Notes: generated from the sequence alone by a model not told the origin. 64,000 nt of DNA from Toxorhynchites rutilus septentrionalis (GCF_029784135.1 NC_073744.1:28130981-28194980); one strand, 5' to 3'; shown: positions 1 through 11,715, counted from the first letter of the stretch. Translations and numbers: made by a program.

Positions 1-190
1 GTACGTTGTATCGAAGCATAATAAAGAACTCAGAAACGTAGCTTATATTACTTTATTGTGTTGCTGTTTCAGTAAGGTTGATGAATAAATTCAACTAGAA
101 GATGAAGCCAACCTTTCTCATGATGTTTCCCTACGTACTGTTGATTGAAGTTTGATTCATTTATAATCCAGAATCAAAAAATTGTAAGGG

Positions 191-245
191 GTTGTATCTA
201 GGACACGACCGCATATTTTCGACGTAGAACTACGCAATTATATTA
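191..245 (+). repeat. Copy of dispersed GACGTAGAACTACG repeat
   Basis: The segment carries a near-palindromic core, GACGTAGAACTACG, preceded by GGTTGTATCTAGGACACG. Close relatives of the core lie at 1749-1760 (minus), 26555-26570, 36655-36672 and 41215-41270 (minus). The 41.2-kb copy has the matching upstream part as its reverse complement. This is one terminus or subterminal block of a repeated element whose class I cannot assign. Confidence 0.4.
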
Positions 246-259
246 TGCAATCCACTTGT

Positions 260-480
260 TTACCACTTCGAATATTGTTTTAGAATGCATCGAAGTTTTT
301 GTAATAAATTATGTTCTTCGTTACAAATAAATTTGATGAACTTCCTTTTACGTTTGATGTGATGCCTAGGTCTACCAAAATATGTGAACGGAAGAATTGT
401 CAAACGATCATTGTTTTTTACATTTCCCTCTGAAATTATTGCACATCTCATGTTTACGTAGTTCTTGAACCGCGAAAGTT
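260..480. repeat. Dispersed repeat shared with 28390-28600
   Basis: The stretch around GGAAGAATTGTCAAACGA, followed by TTTCCCTCTGAA(A/G)TTAT, occurs here and again near 28503-28560 in the same orientation. Both are AT-rich and lack a supported open frame. They look like two old copies of one non-coding repeat. Confidence 0.5.
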
Positions 481-520
481 TTATAGTATCTGAAATGACG
501 ATTTTCCCAGGCTTCTCAGT

Positions 521-1060
521 TTAAAAGTACGTTTTAGCGAAACATATTCCGGTCTGCACAACGACAAGCGAGTACAAAGTACTCCCCGATAATCGTTCGA
601 TTAATCGATTAATCGAATACTTCTTACAGAAATCGATTATTAATCGAACGAATACTGCACAACCAATAATCGAAGCGAACGAATAAATTACGTCGCTTAA
701 TCGATCCAAACCAAGAGAGAAAAAAAAGTACGGCCGCAAATCGATCCAAACCAAGAGAGAAAAAAAAGTACGGCCGCAGCAGTTTTATCCAATTCGCGTT
801 GACGACATTGAGCTTCATTTACTAATTTAGGGGAGCGTCAAAGATAATAATTAATTTTCAGGCGAAATGAACCCTTTTTATTCCAGCTGGCTTTCTAGGA
901 AATGAGAAACATTATTCTAACTAATTATTTCATTCAGTCTGACGATTAATTGATTAATCGACTATTTGGGGCGATTAATCGTATCGAATAACAAACTGCT
1001 GAAAAGTATTCGATTAGCTGATGAACGATTGATTTCCAAAATCGGGGATCACTACTTTGA
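521..1060. repeat. AT-rich repeat with reiterated ATCGATTAAT motifs
   Basis: Short palindromic motifs of the type TCGATTAATCGA recur at 593-660 and 940-1015. A 40-bp unit beginning TCGATCCAAACCAAGAGAGA is duplicated head to tail at 701-740 and 741-778. Part of 785-838 (ACGCTCCCCTAAATTAGTAA on the minus strand) matches 12693-12745 inside the 12-kb TIR element, so this is probably a relative of that family. No coding sequence is supported. Confidence 0.5.
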
Positions 1061-1389
1061 AGTCTATGTTGGGGAAACCCTAAATCGGGCCAATAAAAAC
1101 TTGACAGTTAGGGCGTTTAGATAACGCTTGACATTTTACAGTTATTCAATTGTTCATCTCATGGAAAATAACATTTTACCAATTGTGATAGAAGCGTAGA
1201 AATATTCCCTATCAATTGATGCAAACATCTTTCCGATCTGTTAACAAATGTTCGAGTTATAAGCATTCTAAATATTGGTAGGGTTAGCACACAAATCGAC
1301 AGAACAAATGTATGGGAAAAAAGGAAGTTCTTCCAGTGTTCATGAATTTAAACCGTTTAGAGATTAGCAAACTGTAATATATAGCATAT

Positions 1390-1599
1390 GTGCTCCCTTG
1401 GCCGAGTGGTTAGCGTCATAACTAACATGCCGGGTGTTCGGGTTCGATTCCCGTTCTGGTCGGGGGAATTTTTCATCAAATAAATTTCCTCCGACTTGCA
1501 CTGTGATCACGCGTATTCTAGAGCTTGCCACTCAGAATGCATTCACGGCGAAGTTCCTCTAGGAACGTTAGTGCCATTGAAGAAGAAGAAGAAGAGAAG
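1390..1599 (+). mobile_element. tRNA-derived SINE (Feilai-like) with 14-bp target duplication
   Basis: The 5' end is tRNA-like: an A box (TGGCCGAGTGG, 1399-1409) and a B box (GGTTCGATTCC, 1441-1451) are spaced as in a tRNA gene. A tRNA-unrelated body follows, ending in a GAA-rich tail (1577-1599). A direct repeat of AATATATAGCATAT flanks it at 1376-1389 and 1600-1613, the mark of target-primed insertion. It is therefore a retroposon, not a functional tRNA gene. Degenerate copies of the body occur at 19990-20200 and 11672-11715. The A box resembles that of tRNA-Ser/Leu. Feilai is the known mosquito tRNA-related SINE family; assignment to it is by overall design, not by alignment. Confidence 0.88.
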
Positions 1600-1639
1600 A
1601 ATATATAGCATATCAAACAAATTTTAGAGAATTTCTGAT

Positions 1640-1790
1640 TCGATTGGTATGCAAATCACGAGAATTCGTTCACAGTGAAAATAGTTATTAACGTTAACTT
1701 TATTTCATAAAAACGTGACATGTTTTCTGATTTGGCACCCTTCCTGAAAGACGTAGTTCTACGTCAAAAACAGTTGTATTTCGGGATTGG
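1640..1790 (-). repeat. Dispersed repeat, copy of 36640-36790
   Basis: The minus strand matches 36640-36790 over about 140 bp, including GACGTAGAACTACGTC and GGGTGCCAAATCAGAAAACA. The two copies differ at scattered positions. They belong to the family also seen at 191-245 and 41215-41270. Confidence 0.6.
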
Positions 1791-1849
1791 CCACACTAAC
1801 AACACAAGCTTTAGTATCGAAATACAGATAACTTATGGTTCTTTCAGAA

Positions 1850-1972
1850 AAAAAAAATTCAAAAAATTATTCCTTTGGACTTTGATAATGTGCACTTTAT
1901 ATCGAGGTAAAATGTAAGTTATATCAAGTGACGTTATATCGAGGGTACTTTATATCGAAGTTCCCCTGTACT
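1850..1972. mobile_element. Possible terminus of a pogo/Tigger-like transposon
   Basis: Near the right end lie TATATCGAGG, TTATATCAAG, TTATATCGAGG and TTATATCGAAGTTCCCCTGTA. Read on the minus strand this begins ACAGGGGAACTTCGATATAA, the style of pogo-like (Tc1/mariner superfamily) inverted repeats. I could not find a matching opposite terminus, so only one end is claimed. Confidence 0.4.
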
Positions 1973-1979
1973 TTTTTTT

Positions 1980-2760
1980 AAAAGAAACTTTATTTTGTAA
2001 TATCTAAAATATGCATTTTTTTACGTACTAGTTGTTAAATGATTTTTTAATATAGCTACGTTCTGTATTAACCCACATGTCTTCAAATTTTTTTAACGTA
2101 ACTCCTAAACAAATACTTTTACCATAATGATGTATTTAGAAAAGTTGTTGGAAATTATAAGCAAAAAAGTGCCTGTTTACTAAAAGAGCAATTGATTAGA
2201 AATATTCTTTTAAATATCTCGAGAATGGCTGCATTTAGAAAGAGATCGATAGTAAGAATTTTTGTTTTAAATCACATCAGAATTCATAATTTGGGGCTAA
2301 AAATCATTGTTAACATACAAAAATTCGAAGTTTCGAAAATTCATACAAAATCGATGTTCCACAAAGTTCGTCAAAAATAGTTGTACCATCTTGGATCGTT
2401 TTTTTAAATTTTCTACATAACTTCTATTTTATATGAAAAAAATCATGATTTTTTTTTTAAATTACAAATTAAAGTTGTTTTGTATATAAAAAAATTCTTC
2501 TCAGTGTAAATTTTTTTCAGGTTTAAACAATACTTTATAACTCTTTCTAAGACACTTTTTCGGTACGACTCATAGTTTTTGAGATATAAATTATCAAAAA
2601 TTTCTCTTACTAAATTCGATACGCTCTTCTCAAAAGTTACACTTGAGTCAGAAAATTCCAAATTGCTGTGGGAAACTTATATTCCGTCCAACCCAACTCA
2701 AATTTTCATTCGAATCAAAAATACATGTTTTCAAATCTGAATTTTTAGGACGATTTACTT
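1980..2760 (-). repeat. Approx. 750-bp repeat, inverted relative to 14340-15110
   Basis: The reverse complement of this stretch matches 14340-15110 segment by segment, for example AACTATGAGTCGTACCGAAA and the region around GTTCCACAAAGTTCGTCAAA. Divergence is moderate with small indels. No protein can be recognised in either copy. They are most simply two copies of one interspersed repeat in opposite orientation, 12 kb apart. Confidence 0.65.
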
Positions 2761-3640
2761 TGGAATCGCACGCAAGTCGTATACCTAAATAGAGATTCGT
2801 ATATTCTCATGCGTAACGTAATTTGTGGGCGACAGCAAAGTGTCTTCCTGCGTTATCTTTGAATGTGCCATGTATTGAGGATTTTTATTTACAACAACTC
2901 ATTGAGCAACATACACGATCAATATATTGATAAAATTTTTCATAAATGTCTTGAAATCCAGGTTTTTGATATCCGTTATAACCTCAATCAACGAACAATC
3001 CAACCATCGAAACACTTTTTATAGCTGTATTCAGGAATTGTCTTCAGTTCACACAAAAAATTCATTTTTATGTCTTCAATTACGTCAAAACGGGTCCCCA
3101 CAAAGCGGTAATTTGGGCTTCGGAAATAGAAAAAAGTTACTCAGCGTCATATCGCCAGCAATTATTTATTTATTCCGCCTTCGAATTTGTTCGCAAAGAT
3201 TATTCAGGAATCTTAACCTATGTTCTTAAGTCTAAGTTTAAAAAAAAGTTTTGCAAATATTAAAGTTGAATATTACACTAACACTATTAAAATCTCTCGA
3301 ACATGCATAAAAAGGATGTATATGTATATGTCGTTTTACTCGTAAGGAATGAAAGAAAAAGCTGGTTACATAGTCGACGATGAGTCTGCCATACAAATAG
3401 AAAACAAATTTCCGCATAACTCGAGAACTAATCAAGCAAATTTTAAGTTAAACGGTTTAATGTACTAAAAGCTAGAAAATAATTAGACAAGTACCAGTTA
3501 GTAGTTATCACATCCGTTCTTTCATTAATTTAGGGCAATTATGAGACTAAAGTAAAACCGTGGGGTATATGATGAAACAACTAACTGTGGATAATGAAAA
3601 TCCAACGTTTATTTCTTACCTAATTTTCTTCGGAATATTT
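2761..3640. other. Unassigned AT-rich stretch with a Helitron repeat scrap
   Basis: No coding sequence is supported. At about 3385-3440 there is one degraded unit of the Helitron internal repeat (TGCCATACAAAT, then GCATAACTCGAGAACTAATC). The rest is unassigned. Confidence 0.4.
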
Positions 3641-3644
3641 TCAT

Positions 3645-3968
3645 GATGTACTGTATTCTATTAGTCAAATCATTTCATTTGATACCGATCTTGAGGGATT
3701 GCAAAAAATACAGTCGACCATTTAGTGGCTGCGACCTTTTTGAATTTATGTTGTTTATTATGTTTTGTGTTCTCCAAGTCAAGTCATTCAGCCATTTTTT
3801 AGCGACATAGAAATGGAATTTTTCAAGATCATGGAATACGTAGTTTTATAATGACAGTAGAATTAAAGGTGTCTTCCAAATTTCAGTTCAATCAGTTAAC
3901 AGGAACGGGTTCAAATTTCTATTTATTTGGGACAAGCCTACAAACATTCAAACATACATACAAACAGT
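3645..3968. repeat. Left part of an unclassified interspersed repeat
   Basis: This contains ATTCTATTAGTCAAATCATTTC and TTTCAAGATCATGGAATACG, which recur at 4784-5140. It ends in a CATACATACAAACAG run typical of LINE-type 3' ends. The element continues after the TTAA MITE that interrupts it (3973-4704). Confidence 0.5.
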
Positions 3969-3972
3969 TTAA

Positions 3973-4704
3973 GGGGGTATTCTAGTCTAGAAATCTGAAA
4001 AAATCGAAATTTTTTTTTTACCATATTTCTGTAGTTTAGGCATTCAAGAATATACTCTAGAAAGGACTTATCGAAAATCCTATTATTTACCTAGTTAGAG
4101 CCATCTTAGTGATGTGGTATCTAACCTGTTACGGCCATCACAATGAACTTCAAACGCGTTTCTCTCGGAACTAGTTTTTTTCTAACTGGCGTACACGATA
4201 TCTCAAGTTCTACTGAACCGATTTATGTCAAATTTATATGAAAATAATCTGCATACATCTCTCTATCGCATGAACAAATAAAAAATTATAACTTTTTAAT
4301 TTTACTATTTTTAAAAAATCGGTAAACGCAAAAAAAACGTTTTAAACAGCATTTTTGTTTTCAAACGGCCGCCATTTTGTTAAAACCCATGTTTTTGACT
4401 TGTCCGAGGTTCATGCCATAGCGACATCTTTACTGATTCAGAATCTGTTCGATTTTTTTGTTTCAGATAACCAGAAGGACTGGAATCGTGTACGCCATGG
4501 CACAACTTTTTTTTGAACACCCTCACTTCACCAGCATGTAACTATTCTAATTATGAATATTTTTTTTCCGTCCTATTTTTGTTTTATTGTTGAAAGATAG
4601 ATAAACGAATAATGATATAATGGATAGTAAAAATATTCTTTGTTTTATTTTTACGGAGTTCGAAAAAACGTCCGAAATTCGTGTCTCTACACTAGAATAC
4701 CCCC
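3973..4704. mobile_element. 732-bp TTAA MITE (piggyBac-type target)
   Basis: Inverted ends begin GGGGGTATTCTAGT on the left and finish ACTAGAATACCCCC on the right. Each is flanked by TTAA (3969-3972 and 4705-4708). The interior has no transposase. TTAA target duplication is the hallmark of piggyBac-mobilised elements. It lies inside the repeat covering 3645-5260. Confidence 0.88.
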
Positions 4705-4742
4705 TTAAGAAGAATGAAAGCATTTAAAAAGTAATTTGTTGT

Positions 4743-5260
4743 TTGGGAACATCTTGGAGTTGGCTTTTTCATTATCTGCTATGTTCTACTAGTCGAGAGC
4801 TTTCTTTTGATACACGTATTGATGAGATTTTGAAAAAAATATATATGGCGCCATTTTGTGGTGGCGGCCATTATGGATTTGCATTTTTCATAAATTACTG
4901 TATCCTACTAATCAATCCCTTTCATTTGATATACATATTGATGGGGTTCTGAGAAAATATGTAATCCGTCATTTTGTAGCGGTAGTCATCTTTGATTTAC
5001 ATTTTCCACAAATAACTGTGTTCTACTAGTCAAGCCCTTTCATTTGATGCCCATATTGGAGGCGGTTCTGAGAAAATATGTAATCCACCATTTTGTAACG
5101 GACGTAATCTTGGATTTTCAAGATCATGGAATACGCAGTTTTATAATGACACCAAAGATAGAGATGTGTTCCAAACATCAGATCAATCGGTCAACTGGAA
5201 GGGGGTTAAAATTCTATCAATGTGGGACAGCGCTACATACAAAGTGAAGAAAAATGAATA
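4743..5260. repeat. Tandem repeat, about 119-bp period, about three units
   Basis: Units begin around 4784, 4902 and 5021 with a TTCTACTAGTCAAG-like motif, then TTTCATTTGAT, then CCATTTTGTA. The spacing is about 119 bp. Open frames here are by-products of the repeat. The terminal part (TCAAGATCATGGAATACG) matches 3825-3845. Confidence 0.7.
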
Positions 5261-5479
5261 CTCCGGATAATCGAGTCCGACCTGTACTTCTTCATTGTAA
5301 TATCAAATTATTTTCAGACACATTTCTCGTTCAAGATTTTTCAATCACTTGCGAATAACATGTTTCTCCCTTACATGGAAATCATGTTTGATACAGAAAA
5401 CATAATTAAATGATGACATCTCAATTCGGACGATACCTTCCTCGAGTTTTGCGCTTACCCCATTACTTGATTAGTTCTC

Positions 5480-5745
5480 AGGATATGCAGAAATTCGTAT
5501 TTCATTTGTATGGCAGCCCTCCCCCTCTCATTTAGGCTGGGGGGAGTGTCGAACCATAGAAACATTTATTGCCCCTTAAAATCATCATATGCCAAATTCA
5601 GTTCCATTTGCTTGATAAGAAACGTATAATGCTCTCTAAAACCTCCACATGACAAATTTGATTCCGTTTGCTTGATTAGTTCTCGAGCTATGCAGAAATT
5701 TGAGTTTCATTTGTATGACAGTCGATTCGTCAAGATCGATATTTT
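5480..5745 (-). repeat. Degraded Helitron internal repeat units
   Basis: On the minus strand this has the unit seen in the Helitrons at 15.6, 53 and 62 kb: TGCCATACAAATGAAA, GCATA(A/G)CTCGAGAACTAATC, TTTGGCATATGATGATTTTA. At least two units are present, without ends. Confidence 0.65.
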
Positions 5746-5804
5746 TCTAAAGATCGCCCAACCCTACAATCGGGACTAAAATGATATATCATGAAGCTGA
5801 CTAT

Positions 5805-7039
5805 TAGGGTGTATGGGAAAAAATCGACCTCAAAATTTCAAAAAGTTACCCTATACAAAATGGTTACCGCATCGAAAAAACAACTTATGCCGAATTTCAG
5901 CTCAATCGGACTTAAGAAAGAGTGGCGCAAAGCGGTCAAAGTTTGAGTTTTTTGAAAATCGAAAAATCACCCAAGGGGGGAGTAAAAGAAATCGGGTTTT
6001 TCGAAAAAAAAATTTTTGATGCTAAATGTCTTAAAATTACGTGAAACGTCGAGTCTACTGTCATCTCAAAAAATTTTTTTTTGTCAAAAATCGACATTCT
6101 GGGACTTTGTTTTTTTTTCGGAGTACGAAACGAAACGTATGGTTTTGGGTGCCAATAAAAATAGTTATCTCGATTTTTCATTCGGAACTTGCTACAAAAT
6201 GTTGGTTTGCACGATAATATACCCTTTGCAAAATATTAGCTCATTCGAACTTCATTTACTGGTGTCGCAGACGTTCTAAAATCTGAGTTTTTTGAAAACC
6301 GAAAAATCACCGGAAATCGGGGCTTTTAAAAGAAAAATTTGGTACGAAATATCTTGAAATTAAATGACATGTCGAGATTTACAATTATATAAAAAAAAAA
6401 TTTTTGTCAAAAATTGACTTTTCAGGCAAAATAAAAGACCAAGTGCCAAAAAAAATTTTTTTGACAAAAAAAAACTCTCGAGATAACTGTAAATCTCGAG
6501 GAGTAATGCAATTTTAAGACATTTGGCATCAATTTTTTTTAAACCACGATTTTCGGTGATTTTTCGTTTTTCAGAAAACCTCAAATTTTAATGTTTGTGA
6601 CACCAGTAAATGAAGCCCGAATGAGCTAATATTTTGCATAGGGTATATTATCGTGCAAATCAACATTTCGTAGCAAGTTCCGAATGAAAAATCGAGATAA
6701 TTATTTTTATTGGCACCCAAAACCATTCTTTTCGTTTTGCACTCCGAAAAAAAGTCCCAGAATTCCAATTTTTTTTTCGAGATGACACTAGATCTCGACA
6801 TTTCATGCAATTTTAAGACATTTGGCATCAAAATTTTTTTTCGAAAACGCCGATTTCCTTTACTTCCCCGTTGGGTGATTTTTCAATTTTCAAAAAACTC
6901 AAACTTTGGCCGTTTTGCGCCACTCTCCCTTAAGTCCGATTGAGCTAAAACTAAGCATAGGGTGTTTTTTCGAGGTGGTGAACATTTTTTATGAGGTAAC
7001 TTTTTGAAATTAGAGATGACCATTGTCATTGGCACCCTA
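5805..7039. mobile_element. 1.2-kb palindromic hAT-type MITE with 8-bp TSD
   Basis: The termini are TAGGGTG on the left and CACCCTA on the right. Both sides carry the 8-bp direct repeat CTGACTAT (5797-5804 and 7040-7047), which fits the hAT superfamily. The two halves are reverse complements over most of their length: 5880-5965 pairs with 6880-6960, and 6090-6330 pairs with 6560-6790. The DNA could fold into a roughly 600-bp stem. Frames within it on both strands are products of the inverted repeat, not genes. Fragments of the family occur at 17055-17225, 24705-24780 and 57318-57525. Confidence 0.87.
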
Positions 7040-7049
7040 CTGACTATAT

Positions 7050-7705
7050 TTATAATTATTGAAATAGTTCGTTTTCGAAGCAGTTTAGAGCTATTGAGAC
7101 AAGTGTGTGTGGCCAATAAATAAAAAAAACTCGTAGACCTTCAATAAAGTTATTTTCATACCAGTCCGTTCATCCGGGAGAGCGATATTAACACTCAAAA
7201 CCTTGTACTCCGAGCGTAACCCCCTCGTTTCCGTGACTTTGAACTTACACCCATAACACAATTCTACGTAAAAACCAAGAAAGATTCTATAGCATGAACT
7301 AGTGACTTGTTTTGTTAAAATCACAATATCACAATTTTTTTTATATAATGTACTAATTATGGTCAGACCGATACCACCCTCATCCAACCCTCCTTCAGTT
7401 ACCGTACACTACGCCACTGACTTATAGAATTAATCATATGAAAAATCGCCGAGCAAAACAAAGTTCTTAAGGACGCTGTAAATAAACTAAATGATCTGTC
7501 AAACGCTCAAAATTGACATCAAGGCCGCTGACAGTAGTACCAACTTAAAATCAGATTGGAAAACCATACAAAATCCTGGCGAGACCGAACACCCTCTTCA
7601 TTCTAGTAAATTGTTTTCTGCTTCCAAAATTCACAGAGGTTCACAGTCACGCTGACACAACTATGACGCACGAATATGGGGTTGAGAACAAAGTAAGCGA
7701 CAAAG
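7050..7705. other. No recognisable feature
   Basis: Moderately complex sequence lies between two foldback elements. I see no coding sequence, repeat end or RNA gene that I can support. Confidence 0.4.
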
Positions 7706-7708
7706 CTA

Positions 7709-7898
7709 AAGGCTGATTTAGACGATGCCAGTCAGCGCTCTAGTTGAGGTATCCAGTGAACAGAGAACAGACACTCTGTTCAAGTTACTTGTACCAGTAT
7801 CGAACAAGTAATTGGCCTCTAACTTGAACAGAGTGTCTGTTCTCTATTCACTGGATACTTCAACTAGAGCGCTGACTGGCATCTTCTAAATCAGCCTT
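7709..7898. mobile_element. 190-bp foldback MITE with 79-bp arms
   Basis: The arms 7709-7787 and 7820-7898 are almost perfect reverse complements. They begin AAGGCTGATTTAGA and run through CAGTCAGCGCTCTAGTTGA and GAACAGACACTCTGTTCAAG. The spacer is 32 bp. Flanking TAA-like bases on both sides suggest a short A/T-rich target, but a clean duplication is not visible. Confidence 0.8.
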
Positions 7899-7904
7899 AA
7901 GAAT

Positions 7905-9770
7905 AAGCGACAAAAAGAACGTGTTTAATACACCTAGAAGCTTCTGTGAATTTGCGTAAAATTCGGTTACAATTTGTTTAAAGCACGATTAAATTTGCTG
8001 TAAGTACATATAACAATGAAACTAACGAATGAACCTCCAGTGAACGTGTTGCGAGTTTAGCGCTCAAGCTGTTCACTCGCTTGTTTATTCAGCTGCTGGA
8101 GTCGAACTGTCTTTTATTCTAGACTAATTTCGTTCCATCTTTGATGTAACTACCTTTTAAAGCTGGATTATCCACGTGTTATCATATATTACATCCAAAT
8201 GCTTACCACAGATCGTGATCAGAAGACTTCACCCAATGGCGAGATTCATTTCGGTACTGTCATTCCGATAAAGAGCCCGCTGAAATGACGGCATGCGAAC
8301 AACGTTAGTTTTGAATTTAACGGTTTGCCATTTCTCCGCGTGGTGCAGAGCACCATCGAATACTGAGAGCAATGCATTCTATTATCCTGAGGTCGTCTCA
8401 CATTATGTTGTTTCGAGACCATCGCAAGCAAAGCTTTGCCCCTATCTTGCCTCACTGGTTCTCAAAGTAGTTTATTTTGAAGAGTGTAGTCCTAAACAAC
8501 GTATTTCTTAACCCGGATCGAAGTCGGCGTAAAAAGTCTAACAAAAAAATTTTTTCTAAGGACAATATTGAACATCGATGACAGACAAGAAGGTGTCTTT
8601 TACGAACGAAAAATCGGGTTCCAAGACCGGATCCGTGCTCGGTGCAAAGGGACTGATGACCAGAGCAAGAAAACGCTGGCAGCACTGTACAGGGTAGCGT
8701 TGATATACTTCGATGTAGAATAGGGTACACAAGCGAACAGTGATAAGAGCGGAGTGTTCGGTTCTTGAGAGAACTTTCACATCACTTATGTGACCACGTT
8801 TAACCGATGGACCCTAGTTTTTTTTCCGTCGGTGGAAAGAGGCGAAGAATACCGATCCGTGAAGAAGTGTAGGCAGGCACACTGTCAGTGAGAGTCTTTT
8901 GCGGCAAAAGCAGCAGCAGCGGCAGTGTTTAGGGCTGATGCGGAGTTTTGTATGCCATACGAGCGGAAAGCCATAGCCCCTTTAGCCGTCTCGGTGTGTA
9001 GCAATAACACAAATGGCAACGGCATTAGCCCGAGAAAGAGGCGAAACGTGGGTGTGCGAATGTCAATTGATGTTAGGAAGCGGTACACCGACCTCGAAAT
9101 TTTTGATTCACGTGCGGGAAACCTTTTGTTTTTGCACAAAAATTCCTATGAGATATCGGCTTTTATTTTGATAATTGGAATATAAGAAGTTGGTTGGTGA
9201 TTTTTGAAATGTTGTAAAGTCATCGTATGCAGATGGAGAAGACTGTTTTTCAAAAGTTGCAGTGTTGGCCAGTTTTTTTCTTCTGATATTGGTTTTCATT
9301 TAGCACAGGAAACAAGAAAAGAATGGGAAAGAAGTGCTACTTCCACATGATTTTTATGCTTACTGTTAAAAATGTAGAATGGTCTAGGTCCTAGAGGCAT
9401 GGACGGAAGCTGCACGTAGGACTTAAATTATTGAGGAAAATTTGCATTTGAATTTAGTTTTGGTAACTGTTCAGGAATCTGTAAAATTGATTCATTCAAC
9501 ACTCCAAGCGATGGCCCAGGAAAAACCGTTTGTTTGATGAGTAACTGAACTTCAAACGGTTGTAAGAGTTGTAGAAGTAGAAGTAATACGGAATCAATAA
9601 TCATTAATGTTATCTGTTTTCAATAGTAAACTGTTGAAAAAAAAACTCAGATAGATATTCCAAAATTCACACGTAATTTTAACAATTTCAAAGCTACTAC
9701 CTTATTTCAAACATAACCTTATTATCAACCAATGAATGTTAAAGCTTTGAAACAGTATGATTGAAGGCCC
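7905..9770. other. Unassigned, with a GC-richer island near 8880-9120
   Basis: No known protein family can be read. The part at about 8880-9120 is richer in GC and holds GCAGCAGCAGCGGCAG. It stays open on both strands (an 86-codon frame on plus, an 84-codon frame on minus), which is ambiguous. It could be an untranslated or coding exon of an undetected host gene, or chance. Confidence 0.3.
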
Positions 9771-9774
9771 CACA

Positions 9775-11105
9775 GGCTTTTTTTTTATCGGCCGATAGTC
9801 GATAGCCGATAGTTTATAATAGGTTGCAACCAGGAAGCCCATCAAACTTTTTTCATCGGCCCATACTGAATCGGTGTAATGTGAGTATACCTCTCCTTGC
9901 TGATTAAGAAGCCAACCAAACTATCGGCCGTTGAAAAGTTTGCGGTCTGCGGAGGCTTTTATAATTTACCAAAAAATAGTGATTTTTTTTTTATATCCGA
10001 TACTGTAGGTTGAAGGTCCGTACACAAATGTTTCGATCAGGTATAATTTCCGGTTCGAAGATTCCAGATTTCAGATAAAGATCCCAAGTCTAAAATCTAG
10101 ATTTCCAATTTTAAATAATACATTGAAGTGCAAAACCCAGATCACAGAATAAGATAATCTAACACGATTAGTATTTAATTTTTCTGCTTTTAACATTTTT
10201 ATAAAATTGACTTTTGATACATTCGGTTTTACTAATCCCACTAATTGAAATTAGATAAAAGAAATCATGTAAGAGTTTTTAATTACCACAACCTTTCGAT
10301 TAACTTTCTGATTTGCACATATTTTCAGATTAGATTTAGATTCATCACTGATCTTGAACGGAACATTGATGCTTTTCAACCGGTTTAGAAAATTTCCTTA
10401 AATTAAACTTGGTCTGATCCTACGATGATGTTTGTTCGGGTGAGAATTGGGAATACATCTATCTAGCCCAATCGTACTATACTCTAATACGAGAGTCAGA
10501 TACTCACAAGGGTATGTCTCTCGATGATTCGAGTTTAAGAGATGATTCTGTCCTCATGTTAGAGGACCTAGCTCTGGCGACCTTTTACTCCATCGAGAAA
10601 ATGACTGGAGTAATGTCATGGTGGATATGATTCTTACACCGCGTTGATTCCTCAGTGAAACAAAGAATTCATGCATATCTCGCTAAACATCTAAAAAACC
10701 AACATACTAACAAAAACAGAGAAAATTTGATGTGCATAAACAGACTATTGGGAACAAAATCACGACTGGACTATTTCAAGTTTCAGCAGTTCACGTGCAC
10801 GGTTGATAAAAAATGGTGTTAAGCCAAGCTAGAACGTGAATAGGATCTTTGCAGTTATCGGTAATTGGAGCAAGAAACCTTTATCCAGGACAAATCGCCC
10901 TTAACAAATCTCTTCAAAAATCTTTTTGGTTATTCTATGAGATGTATGATGTAATCTAGAATCCCGTTCAGTAGTTAAATTTATTTATTTTTCCTTCACC
11001 ACAAAACAGTTTCCTGAAAATCTACAAATGAAAATTCATCAATAAAAATCACTGAAATTCTAAAATTATAGAATAGATTCAACTACCAATTTCAAAGTAT
11101 TAAAA
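9775..11105. other. Unassigned; cluster of short GCCGATAG motifs at 9785-9945
   Basis: Between 9785 and 9945, motifs of the form ATCGGCCGATAG, GATAGCCGATAG and ACTATCGGCCG recur on both strands. This suggests a decayed terminal region of a transposon. Beyond that I see no gene or element. Confidence 0.35.
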
Positions 11106-11109
11106 ATGT

Positions 11110-11430
11110 TAGCGGAAGTCAAATTTTGACGGCAAGCTGGCCCCTTTCGTTCGTCCTAACGAATTAAACTGATGAACGAACGTATGCGGGCGGAGTGCGA
11201 AGGACTGGTAAAGGGGATGAAGGAGCATAAGGCAAAATGATCTCGTGAGCTGTGTGCTTGGCTGTGCAACGAGAGTGGTGAGACGTGGTTTCCAGTGCCG
11301 TGCGTCAGAGTGACAGAGCAACAGCGAGGCAAACAGTTCGAAGCACTACCCAGCACTAGGGGCTACCCGCCACACAGCCAAATCGGGCACACCAACACAT
11401 GCACAGGCGCAGTACCGCTCAGTTCGAAAT
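11110..11430. other. GC-richer island with an Inr-like site
   Basis: The composition rises well above the surrounding AT-rich DNA and no repeat is visible. Near the right edge, CCGCTCAGTTCG (about 11416-11427) fits the arthropod initiator consensus TCAGT. It may be a promoter or 5' exon of an unseen gene on the plus strand. The open frames on the minus strand have no recognisable domain. Confidence 0.3.
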
Positions 11431-11671
11431 AAGAATATCGAAATGGGAAAAACACAATGACTAGAGACTGTGCTCGGCTGGAGAGGTTGGACGATTTCGA
11501 TGCACGAATGAAGAAAGTTGACTTTGTCAAACGTTTGTGAGGTTTTGTCAAAAAAAAATCTTCCTATTTGCACCCGTATTCTCGATTTATTACTTAGAAC
11601 AGTCAAGGTGTTTTATTTGACATACAAATCTCAACCAAGTACTAATAAAAATGATCCAAGTTGAAACGGAA

Positions 11672-11715
11672 AAGTTCCTCTAGGAATGATAGGGTCGTCT
11701 AAGTAGAAGAGGAAT
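11672..11715 (+). repeat. 3' fragment of the Feilai-like SINE
   Basis: AGTTCCTCTAGGAATGATAG followed by GTAGAAGAGGAA corresponds to the 3' body and GAA-rich tail of the SINE at 1390-1599 (AGTTCCTCTAGGAACGTTAG). The 5' tRNA-like part is missing. Confidence 0.6.

Noticed and set aside
1390..1465. tRNA gene suggested by A and B boxes
   Set aside because: It continues into a SINE body with a GAA tail and 14-bp target duplications, so it is a retroposon, not a tRNA gene.
5813..6943. Series of 65-90 codon frames with shared peptides on both strands
   Set aside because: They mirror each other because the DNA is a palindrome (hAT-type MITE).
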